Translations under genes and position numbers: made by a program
The notes under the pieces: generated by a model
What the model saw: only the letters and a program-made list of their open reading frames with translations
The model's database searches: none
Told to the model about the DNA's origin: nothing
In this document: piece after piece, positions 13,301 to 20,943 of the stretch
How positions within the stretch are numbered: the stretch's first letter is position 1
Layout of the letters: every line of letters begins with the position of its first letter
Assembly: GCA_024195265.1 (NCBI GenBank)
Contig: JAJLRJ010000002.1
Coordinates: forward strand, 45,912,252 to 45,976,251
From: Dendrophyllia cribrosa
Taxonomy: Eukaryota; Cnidaria; Anthozoa; Scleractinia; Dendrophylliidae
Reading direction: 5' to 3'
Length of the DNA: 64,000 bases

Positions 13301-14754
13301 ATCCGGCTTAAAATATTTGAATCTGCAGCATGTTAACTGTTTTGTTATTCTTACAGTTACAAGTGGTTACTTTTGTACACTCTTCAAGCAAGACTCGAGT
13401 TTCGGTTCTTTGGTGAACCTCATCAGTTCCTCCCATGTAGAAAGGTCTCGTAGAATAATTTGACGTTGTAGAATGTTAGCTACTTATGAGCACTTGGGGA
13501 GGATCAAATGTTATATCTTTTCATTGGGTTGTTTAGTTTAGCCAATAACAATGGTGCATTTTCGATCCAATGTTAATTGTGTTTCTTTGTAGGCTTTTTA
13601 GCCGATTTGTTAAGCATGTTAGATGTGTTCTGACACAAGGAATGGCTCTTTTATAGTTGTACAGTGGCGTTGTAGGTATATCGCAATAGATAAGAAATAC
13701 TTTGGTACTGTTGTACAACAAGCTTGTAATTGTTGTGTAGTACTGTGCTACATGCGTTAGTTAGCATCTTGCGCAACGCAGCAGGAAGTAGCTCTGTCAA
13801 ACATTCACATCAGTTGTTATAAAAGCCGAGGTTTGAAAAACACGAAAAGAGGACCAAAAAGCGGATATCCGAAGCGCAATGGAAGCGATTGAACTTATTA
13901 GTTGAACATGCGGTTTATACAAAAGTCGTTAATGTTTAACGGATTAGTTATAATTAGAGTCATTGACAGATGATCTTTCCAGTTCTTTTTCATGCTTTTA
14001 TCATGGAGTTATAGTTATAGTTGCAACGCGGCCAATTTCAACTTTATTCCCTGATCTCTTTACATTTATTTGTCTTAACTTTTTCTTTTTCAAAAATTAT
14101 TTTGATCCCTGATTTTAACTCTGATCCCTGATTCCACCCTTATGATGCCTGATCTCGGGGCAGTGATCCCTGATCCCACCCCTCTGATCCCTGATCCCAC
14201 ATACCTCGTTACGACCCTGTTCTGTTTCTCAGTATGGAAGACTAAATTATCACGCGCCGTATAAACCTTTCCAAACCAAATAAACTGTACTGATATTATT
14301 TCCTAGGGTGTGAGTGTGGGGAACGCAATATATAACATTACTACCTCTGACGAAATTCAGATCATGAATGTAACAGTAAAACCTTGAAACAACTTGTTCT
14401 TTGCAAAACCTCCTGGATCATTCTGCCTTACATTTGATGTTCACTCTATTTGAATTTTTTCCCTTTGTCTCCACTTAGAAGGAAAAGACTGTTGTTCACT
14501 GATACTGATTCTGCATATGTCTTCTTTTACAAGTGTTTTAGGACTGTGTAGCAAAATACAGTCAAAATTAAATATAACAATTTACTGTTACACGCAGTAA
14601 CTGCTTGAGTGAAGTGTGACTGACATTTCAAATCACTAAATCTACTGTCAGTGTTCCCCATACCTCTCAGAGTGACGTCATCAAAATCCAATGTTTCATG
14701 AGCGGGTTGAGGGACGTCACTGTCGGATTTAGCTTTGATTGGACTCCTCGCCAT
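1346..14754 (-). CDS. TPR-CHAT protein gene, four-exon model (TTC28-like)
   Basis: Proposed coding exons are 14664-14754, 8008-8169, 6712-6789 and 1346 to about 4842. Exons 1-3 join in phase (each junction splits a codon after its first base) with good acceptors and donors. They give a TTC4/UNC45-type TPR head with motifs [15 protein letters not shown] and FLKAIVRG. The terminal exon supplies about 17 TPR units and a C-terminal CHAT domain, the caspase/separase-like fold that bacteria also pair with TPRs. The expected product is a large soluble TPR scaffold carrying a putative cysteine protease; substrate unknown. Exons 1-3 are well supported. The join from exon 3 to the terminal exon is the weakest part: an intermediate exon may be missing. 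Intron 1 is 6.5 kb and full of transposons. The alternative is two genes, a short TTC4-like one and a separate TPR-CHAT one. Confidence 0.72.
2785..4819. repeat. 120-bp tandem array, about 17 units, coding for TPRs
   Basis: The period is exactly 120 bp (40 codons), so every unit lines up over two sequence rows. Units differ by only a few substitutions (cac/cgt, att/atg, cag/caa at recurring sites), while the two edge units are more diverged. Such homogeneity at silent as well as coding sites indicates recent amplification or gene conversion. Because 120 is divisible by 3 and the antisense frames lack stops, long spurious antisense frames appear on the plus strand. Confidence 0.97.
4882..5071. 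mobile_element. Half copy of a palindromic MITE beside the TPR-CHAT exon
   Basis: This about 190-bp segment matches the right arm of the full foldback element at 58602-58990, from its centre (GTAATGAACCAAGG) to its tip (CGGTACTCTAT). It stops at the palindrome centre, directly beside the terminal TPR-CHAT exon. A degenerate third copy lies at about 61024-61170. Confidence 0.8.
5072..6711. other. TPR-CHAT intron 3, no gene recognised
   Basis: I see no convincing exon on either strand, although a missing TPR exon could hide here. A short segment at 5498-5533 (TAGCCTATACTCATGCGCTT) recurs near 48307-48344. Sequence around 6440-6540 resembles 48640-48760. Both look like old dispersed repeats. 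Confidence 0.5.
6712..6789 (-). CDS. TPR-CHAT exon 3 (second TPR helix pair)
   Basis: The exon is bounded by acceptor TTTTTCTACAG and donor AGAG|GTAAGA. It is 78 bp and both junctions split a codon after base one. It encodes [14 protein letters not shown] followed by [12 protein letters not shown], closely like the TTC4 segment NFRSALNDVTAARKLKP then HLKAIIRG. Conservation plus phase continuity with the exon at 8008-8169 makes it convincing despite its size. Confidence 0.85.
7225..7480 (+). mobile_element. Degraded RTE-like LINE reverse transcriptase fragment
   Basis: The plus-strand translation contains [37 protein letters not shown] and [14 protein letters not shown]. This is the pattern of the C-terminal reverse-transcriptase region of RTE-type LINEs (usual form: ARIGKARAAF ... 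LLYGCETWR). It is short, with no poly(A)-like tail seen, and lies in TPR-CHAT intron 2. It is a dead fragment. Confidence 0.65.
8008..8169 (-). CDS. TPR-CHAT exon 2 (TTC4-like TPR)
   Basis: A 162-bp exon with acceptor TTTGTTCAAG and donor TGTG|GTAAGG. It encodes [19 protein letters not shown], then [20 protein letters not shown], then [14 protein letters not shown]. This is a textbook N-terminal TPR as in TTC4, UNC45 and HSP70/90 co-chaperones (GN.A...KD...AI..Y...LYSNRA). Incoming and outgoing phases match exons 1 and 3. A TTAA-flanked MITE begins about 50 bp upstream in the intron. Confidence 0.88.
8222..8652. mobile_element. TTAA-flanked MITE with 21-bp inverted ends
   Basis: Terminal inverted repeats GGCGCTGTTACACTAGGCAA and TTGCCTAGTGTAACAGCGCC sit beside TTAA on both sides, a target typical of piggyBac or Kolobok transposases. 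The interior repeats short CAACTTGT.TCGC and GTGTAACA blocks in both orientations. Several short frames here are by-products. It lies in TPR-CHAT intron 1. Confidence 0.8.
9326..10165 (-). mobile_element. 5'-truncated L2/CR1-like LINE with (AAT)n tail
   Basis: The minus-strand frame 10108-9593 encodes a reverse-transcriptase C-terminus: [54 protein letters not shown]. This is the jockey/CR1/L2 pattern. Downstream it ends in GCGCTATATAAG-type sequence and an (AAT)n run at about 9327-9369, the usual tail of L2-type LINEs. It is 5'-truncated and not autonomous. Confidence 0.85.
10298..10337. repeat. Poly(G) run of nearly 40 bases
   Basis: A long, nearly uninterrupted G run. Others occur at 15339-15359 (G), 38699-38720 (G), 11338-11352 (C), 24257-24270 (C) and 44230-44252 (C). 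True lengths are probably uncertain in the assembly. Confidence 0.9.
10474..10818 (+). CDS. Hypothetical ORF with signal-peptide-like start
   Basis: The frame from ATG 10474 gives about 114 residues. The N-terminus [20 protein letters not shown] has a Lys followed by a hydrophobic core, like a secretory signal peptide, and an A at -3 of the ATG. The rest is charged and has no recognised domain. It ends at TAA without an obvious splice donor, although GTAGGA near 10716 could be one. A second frame (10694-10966) overlaps its end, so a frameshift or missed intron is possible. It lies on the opposite strand inside TPR-CHAT intron 1. It may be a first exon, a gene fragment or chance. Confidence 0.3.
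   Translation: MAISVKSVCLLAFLLVLLSRSEVEKTFRDDDSFPNGSEASRQGTNHNSHKLQIRVERIASLLDIKFVYSREPKYVKLFSMYRRMPEFWDSDDNRFYLFASGPLSVADKLRVQWL
10850..12027. other. Intron sequence without recognised features
   Basis: Apart from a poly(C) run near 11338-11352, I recognise no gene or element here. Short frames exist on both strands but lack homology or splice context. Confidence 0.5.
12328..12485. mobile_element. Palindromic MITE nested in the hAT-like element
   Basis: The arms contain GGCGGCCATGTTGGAGCACA and its complement GTGCTCCAACATGGCCGCC. The outer ends are similar (ATAGATGGTTTTCAC against ATAGGTGGTTTGCAC on the other strand). The loop is about 20 bp. Confidence 0.7.
12902..13020. mobile_element. 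Partial copy of the TTAA MITE seen at 34832-35255
   Basis: It carries the same terminal block (GCACATGCGCCGAACCGTGA, then AACCCTCCCTTTAA) and the same subterminal words (TTTCCCGCCAGAGTTATCT, CGCTTCCGATTGGTC) as the full element. It is nested in the hAT-like element; only one end is recognisable. Confidence 0.7.
14664..14754 (-). CDS. TPR-CHAT exon 1 (start codon exon)
   Basis: ATG at 14752-14754, preceded by AGAAATC, then [18 protein letters not shown] and [12 protein letters not shown]. It ends at donor GAGAG|GTATGG after the first base of a codon. The phase fits the exon at 8008-8169 exactly (join reads [10 protein letters not shown]). The segment is hydrophilic with no signal peptide. Homology is not recognisable, so the call rests on start, donor and phase. 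Confidence 0.68.
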
Positions 14755-15266
14755 GATTTCTAGGAGAGTAGAAATAAGTTCAATATCACGGCATTACATT
14801 TTGGTTTTGCAGTTATATGTTTAAATCTGTGACAAGGGTGGCCATTTTCTCTGCTTACGAAAACATGCACAAAGTATGCCGCCTTCAACAATCTAAAAAA
14901 ACGCCGACTAATTATAGAAATTAAATTGGAAATAGAGGTCCCAGCCGACCCACGGAAGGTAATGCCGGACACCAAAGGTGGGCATTTAACAAGAGGTTTT
15001 TGTTGGCGGTGGAGGGTAGATGGAAGGGAATAAGAAGAGAAACGCACGTGACAGATCAGTAACCTTGCATTGTAAAATTAATTAATAATTCATTACAGTT
15101 ATGACCACTATATAGGCAGTATTTGAGTCACATGTATACCGTTGTAAACCCCAATACAAATCAACTGAGTTGATGAATTATTAAACAGTAGAATTAACTT
15201 TTGATACAAACACCTGCTCAGCTGATTAGTATTCATAAACTTTTCATACAGATCTCTTCTCTCTAC

Positions 15267-15299
<33 letters not shown>

Positions 15300-15600
15300 G
15301 GGATCTGTATGGGCGTTTACAATGGCGAGCTGAATTCGGGGGGGGGGGGGGGGGGGGGGCAGAAGTTGAGATTAAATACATCGCGCAGAATGCCTATTGT
15401 TCTTGGGACATTTACTTACAGCGCAGAAAATTTCTAGATCTGACATGACACGACATATTGCTCGTTATAGACGCTCAAAAAGCGGCTTAAATGACTGGTT
15501 GCCGGCCACGCACCACTAGTGACTCATTAACATGAAGTGGGCGGTGATTTGGCAAATCATCGGGATCTGATCGTTTTGTCGGCACTTTTCCCTCAAAATT
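14755..15600. other. Intergenic, upstream of the TPR-CHAT gene
   Basis: This should hold the TPR-CHAT promoter and 5'UTR. I see no confident TATA box or recognised element other than a 20-base G run at 15339-15359. Confidence 0.45.
15339..15359. repeat. Poly(G) run
   Basis: An uninterrupted run of about 20 G bases in intergenic sequence. Confidence 0.9.
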
Positions 15601-15609
15601 GCATGCATC

Positions 15610-16048
15610 ACAGGCGGCCCAAGATCACGTCACGAGAAAGCGAAAGGTTAATTATTTATAGCGGTGTGGGAGACGGGACGTGACCCTTCGGTGAAAGCGG
15701 TATTGGGTTACACGGCGGTCGTTAAAAATTCGAGCTCTCTCTTTATGAGTGGAAAACACGGGGAACAATGAAATCACCAAAACGGCTTGAAAATACTCCA
15801 AAAGACAAAAGAATACACCAGAAGTGAGTTCAATAGAGTCACTTTATTGATTTAATGCCTAAATTTCGCTTTATTACGCGTTTGAAATCTTCGTTATTTT
15901 TTTCCCATACAAAGTCTTATAAAGCGCTCAAATTTTTAACGACCGCCGTGTAACCCAATACCGCTTTCATCGAAGGGTCACGTCCCGTCTCCCACACCGC
16001 TAATAATTAACCCTTCGCTTTCTCGTGACGTGAGCTTGGGCCGCCTGT
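15610..16048. mobile_element. Mutator-like MITE with 9-bp TSD and long inverted ends
   Basis: Inverted arms of about 120-125 bp (15610-15734 and about 15915-16048) share blocks such as ACAGGCGGCCCAAG, CACGTCACGAGAAAGCGAA, CGTGACCCTTCG and GGTTACACGGCGGTCGTTAA. The element is flanked by the 9-bp direct repeat GCATGCATC (15601-15609, 16049-16057). Long TIRs with a 9-bp duplication are the hallmark of Mutator/MULE elements. No transposase frame is present. The duplicated copy of the host segment at 17158 carries a single, empty GCATGCATC. Confidence 0.88.
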
Positions 16049-16525
16049 GCATGCATCAGCCGGATGAGAAAGAAATGGGAAACAAAGGAACCGCCGACAC
16101 AAAATGTATTTATAAGGTTTGCAAACCTCCTATTAAAAAGCTTTCAGACAAAGCCAATACCACAAATTGTTGTGTGCAAGTTTCAGACGATCAAAATACA
16201 GATTAAGTTTCGTATCACGCGATTCATCGAAACGTTTTCACACCATACCTAACTATCTTATGTGTTGAAAATTCCGTTTGTACACGTACCAGTACTTCTG
16301 TCAAGCAACGCTGAACATTGCTGCGGCTATGCAGGTCGAAATCTTTTCCTTCACTGATTCATAACCAGGCGAGAAATTGCGTGAAGATAGAGCGACTGCT
16401 TGTTGACAAAATAATTAAAATGTACACCGCCTCTCAATTCGGAAATTCTTGTGCAATCACAAGATTCATCTACTTGAACCCGCGCGAGTATAGCACGCGA
16501 GGTTCCACGATAACGACTTTCCCGC
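16049..16525. repeat. Direct duplication, copy 1 (~480 bp)
   Basis: Highly similar to 17158-17650 in the same orientation, for example GCATGCATCAGCCGGATGAG, AGATTAAGTTTCGTATCACG and CGAAATCTTTTCCTTCACTG. This copy is interrupted at its left edge by the Mutator-like element. No gene recognised. Confidence 0.88.
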
Positions 16526-17157
16526 TTGCCGTTTGTACAATTTCAACAAGAACTCTACTGGAACTACATTATTGGAGTTTTTAGCAACCATTTCGTGGAA
16601 GGATTAACCTCTATCACAAGCTTTTACCATCTTCTGCTTCGAACCATTTTTTTGAAAATACCGTTTTCGCGAGCTTCAAATCGCCAGAATGAACATAGAA
16701 AGCTCATTTGCACATCTGTCCCTATACACATAGTTCAAGACGTTCAACGCTTCCCGTATTCCCGAGAAAAAAACGAAGCGCAGCCGAGTTTTTTTTTTTT
16801 ACCCACTTCGAGTTGTTTGGATACCTGATGTAACACTCTTTTATAGCTTTTGAAACTGATAATTAAATACGGAGAAAACGAAGGAATAAAATCGCCAAAA
16901 TCTATGCTAATTAAGATCGAGTTTCCAAACCACCGTCACGCTTATGATTTTCCTTGTTCAAACTTGATGAATTATTAATAAATTTGAGAACGAAAATGAA
17001 GCACTGACAAATGACAGAGATCGTGATATCGTTTCCAGACTTTAATATTAAAATTGCATCATATATTATATATAAGACAGGAACTTCAGGCAAAACGAAA
17101 TTCAATTCAATACATCCTGTCAGAAAAAGCCGATGCAACAAACTTTCCATCAAGGCT

Positions 17158-17650
17158 GCATGCATCAGCCGGATGAGAAATGGGAAACACAGAAACCGAA
17201 ATGGGAAACACAGAAACCGCCGAAAAAAAGTGATTTAAGGTTTGCAAACCTCCTAAAAGCTTTCAGACAAAGCCAATACAACAAACTGTTGTGTGCTAGT
17301 TCTAGACGGTCAAAATACAGATTAAGTTTCGTATCACGCGATTCATCGACATGTTTTTACACCTTAACTATTAAACGATTTTAATGTGTTGAAAATTACG
17401 TTTGTACACGTACCTGTGCTTCTGTCAGGCAACGCTGAACATTGCTGCGGCTACGCAGGTCGAAATCTTTTCCTTCACTGATTCATAACCAGGCGAGAAA
17501 TTGCGTGAAGATAAAGAGACTGCTTTTTTACGAAATAACTGAAATGTACACCGCCTCTCAATACGGAAATTCTTGTGCAATCATATGATTCATCTAGTGT
17601 CATCACTTCAAACCCTCGCGAGTATGGCACGCGAGTTTCCACGGTAATGC
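17158..17650. repeat. Direct duplication, copy 2 (~490 bp)
   Basis: Partner of 16049-16525, about 1.1 kb away. It carries an internal 18-bp duplication (GAAATGGGAAACACAGAAACC repeated at about 17178-17217). A minus-strand frame of 85 codons (17732-17475) overlaps it; no family is recognised, and copy 1 does not clearly preserve it. Confidence 0.85.
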
Positions 17651-17732
17651 AGGTTTGCCGCGTTTCTACAATTTCAATTATTTCTACATCTATATCTTGC
17701 AGCTCTCGCGACTCTTGGCGTGCTGTATTCAT

Positions 17733-19539
17733 TTTTTTTTTTTGACAAGTTAGGCCTTACACGATTGCGGCTGTAGTGCAACGTTTTAGAAAGTATTGGA
17801 GATTTTTAATAACCCTTTAATAACCCTTTAATAACCCTTCGAACCATAATTTTTGAAAATACATAGCCTGCGAGCAAGCTCCTTTCCCTCTGTTTTCTGT
17901 TAGGAACGTCCACCGCGGTTAAACGTCCGAGGCGTTTTTCGTGGGTTTATTTAGTGGGATTTTATTTAACATTGAATGGAAATATGGGCAGGGATGTATA
18001 AAAAAATTAGTTGACGTTACTATTTTTTAATTTTTCTCAAAATAATGAGCTTTTTCCCGTTGAAAACTGACCTGAAAACTCTTTGCGCCTGATCAAACTT
18101 AGTTGGCAAATGGCGCCGACAATTCTGCAGTTCACAGTTTTCAAACGCATAGAACTTTTTTGGTAAACTTTCAAAACGTTTGGTAAATTGACAGTGTATT
18201 GGCAATATATTAAACTTTAAACAGTGAAAATGACAACCTAACTTTTAAGTACCTTGCTTAACTTTCGCAAATTTCTCTCGTTTGACCGCGGTTAAAAAGG
18301 AACGCAGCCTCAGACGGTCCCAGGTCGCTTGCACACACTCCCTTCTCTCCCCATCTGATGTCCTTTGAGGGCTTGTTCTTGACGTCATCTGACCGTTGAT
18401 TATTTTAACCAATCAGAGTCCGTTCAGTCCCATTTTTGAAATTCCTGATGTTGAAAAAACCGTCTAACAACCGTTACGATTGGTGGAAATGTTCAACGTG
18501 ACAAATCGCGCCCAAATCGCACTGAAATCGCCACCCGTTTACACATGCGATTTGAAGATGCAACTTGCGCGCGACAAAAATTGCACAAAAAAATCGCCTG
18601 TGTGAACGGGCCTTAACGAAGCTGGCATGGTTTATATTTGTCTATGAACATCACCTGCTCCGAGAAGTAAACAGTATTCCGAAAACAAAGCTTGCAGAGT
18701 GGAGCAGATAATGTCCAAGGTGAAATATCCGTGAAGGGTTTAAAGCTTGCTGAAAACCGCGTGCTTTGTTTATTTGTGAAATTAATGCGTCTAGATGTGC
18801 TACTTGTCTTCTCCCTCCCTCAACTCCGTCCCTCCCTCCCCACCCCCAAGCCTACGCCACTGCCATTGGGACGTCTCCTTTGGAAGCTACACATGAAAAA
18901 ATGTTGTAAAGGACAGCGACAACGTGTGACCCTTTTCGGCTTCCGTAGGTTCTGTGTGACTTAACCAGCAAATACAGAAGTGATTTAAATCGTTAAATTT
19001 CAACATATATCACGTGTTTTTGTAAAAGTAAGCATACAGTCGAACCCTTATTAAGCGGCCAGTTTTTGACTAATGCATTGTATAATCAAAACAAGGTTAA
19101 GAGTTACGCGGCTTAGTAATCGACTATAACAAAGTTTAGGGATAAAGTTTATAACTTAACTCCCGGCAAAGCCTCCAGTCGCACTTCAGATTGTCGCACA
19201 TTTCTATTTTGGTGCCAATCAGGTGTCAGAATTGGCGGGGCCGTTTGGAACTGGTCCGGTAAGGGTTGGTTCCCAGGGGATCTTTCTCTTTCTACCATTT
19301 TCCCGCCTTTTTCTACTCTCCCTCGTCTCACTAACTGCACCTGGGTCTCCGAGGATGTGTAATACCCTACGTCTCTGATGACATTCAGCCAGCCCCGGCT
19401 TCTGACGAATGCACGCCGCGAGAGAACCTCTGGTACCCAGAGTCGTAAGTAGAAGCGAGTAAACCAGTCACAATGCCTATTCCCTGCTTACTACTCCGAG
19501 AACCTATTGGGAAACTGTACTTACGATTCCGTTGTTTGA
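17733..19539. other. Intergenic, mostly unrecognised
   Basis: It holds a C-rich stretch at about 18810-18860, a solo MITE-like end near 19038 (ACAGTCGAACCCTTATTAAG), and a run ending GTGTGAACGGGCCTTAA near 18615 that resembles the edge of an old TTAA element. No gene seen. Confidence 0.45.
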
Positions 19540-20215
19540 TTTTCACTAAATACACAAATTGCTAAGAAAACTTCTGGAGGGATTGGAGTTCTGAGACGTG
19601 TAAGGCATCTCATACCTTATCATACATTAATTACGATGCACAGCTCCCTTGTACTACCATATTTCGATTATTGTAGTATAGTCTGGGGGAGCTGTGGGAA
19701 AGGGATGTGTAACAGACTCCAGCCCCTCCAAAACAGACCTGCCAGGGTGGTAACCTCCTCTAATTACGATAGAAGATCAGTTGAGATACTGGATGAACTT
19801 GGGTGGGATAATGTTGAGACACGAAGGACAAGACAATCAGCCATAATAATGTATATATAAAATGAAAAATCGAATTGCACCTGATCATTTGGCTCAAATT
19901 TATAATAGTACAAACTCTATATATTCTTACAATCTAAGAAACTCAACACTTAATTTGTTTGTACCAAGATCGTATACTGAGGCTGGAAAAATAGCTTCCA
20001 CGAAAGAGGGGCGGTTCGCTGGAATAGTCTATCAAATACTATTAAAGGACAGACAAGCCTGAAATAATTCATCTCACATTTGCAATTTAGTACAATTTTA
20101 ATGACCATATTTATCTAATACTGTTTTTTTTATTGCACGATTTTTGTACAGTTCTCTGGAAGAGCATTTTTATGACTGGGATTCCGTGTTTAAATAAACT
20201 ACGATGACATTGATT
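19540..20215 (+). mobile_element. 5'-truncated LINE, RT C-terminus and 3' tail
   Basis: The plus strand encodes HSSLVLPYFDYCSIVWGSCG, LQPLQNRPARVVTSS, ILDELGWDNVETRRTRQ, and after a frameshift/stop near 19858, KNRIAPDHLAQIYN, SYNLRNSTLNLFVPRS. This is the C-terminal reverse-transcriptase region of a LINE. It ends with a tail-like TTTAAATAAACTACGATGAC. Non-functional. Confidence 0.85.
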
Positions 20216-20608
20216 TGACGCTTTTGATTACGACTCCGATTTCGACTCCGACTTCGTCGCTTGCGAAAACCAGCTTCAACTGTAAAAAGATGAAGTTAAA
20301 GGGGCTCTGTCACCATTTTTAGCGTTACTTTAAAAGCCAAAAGACATCTTTATATCAGTGAAAACCCAAAAATAAGACTACAGTGTTGTTTAAAATTATT
20401 CTACTAGTGCTCTAAGAGTAAAAGTAAGTGTCTTGGGCTGCAGATGGCCAGGATGGAAATGGATTGCATCTTGAAAAAAAATGGGCTAATTTTTTCAATT
20501 TCAAATCGCTTCTGTCTTGGAAAACTCGCTAAAACTCCGATTATGGTTCATTTTCTCTGCGAAAATCCACTTGATATCTTCCTCTTATTGTTCTATTGGC
20601 ATTTCGTA

Positions 20609-20753
20609 TAGACACTTTTAATAAATACCACGATGCATCATTTTCCGCTAATGACGTCAAACATATTCTTTTGAATTCTCTTGCAATTCAAAAGAATATG
20701 TTTGACGTCATTAGCGGAAAATGATGCATCGTGGTATTTATTAAAAGGGTCTA
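20609..20753. mobile_element. Near-perfect palindromic MITE with TA target
   Basis: The arms of about 70 bp (TAGACACTTTTAATAAATACC ... complement at 20735-20753) meet at about 20680. TA flanks both sides (20607-20608, 20754-20755). It lies just beyond the PRMT7 stop codon, in its 3'UTR or downstream flank. Confidence 0.8.
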
Positions 20754-20943
20754 TACTGCAAAGGTATTTAGTATAAATTTGGGAAATTTTGACCCCAAAA
20801 CCTCAAAATCACCATGACGTAGCTCCTTTTACAAAAATGCACACTACATTAAAATCCCGAACAACTGATTCTCCCGAAAGACTTTTAAAAATCCTTGAAG
20901 GTCCAGAGGCTGCAAGGAACATGCCACTCTAGCTGGGATTGTA

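Larger units (their letters stand above)
12035..14219. mobile_element. hAT-like non-autonomous element, 2.2 kb, 7-bp TSD
   Basis: Ends are perfect 18-bp inverted repeats, CAGGGTCGTAACGAGGTA at the left and its complement at 14202-14219. They are flanked by the direct repeat TTCTGTT (12028-12034, 14220-14226). CAGGG/CCCTG ends recall hAT transposons, whose duplication is usually 8 bp. TGATCCC motifs crowd both subterminal regions (12068-12170 and 14100-14200). No transposase frame is present. Two other MITEs are nested inside. The element lies in TPR-CHAT intron 1. Confidence 0.82.
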
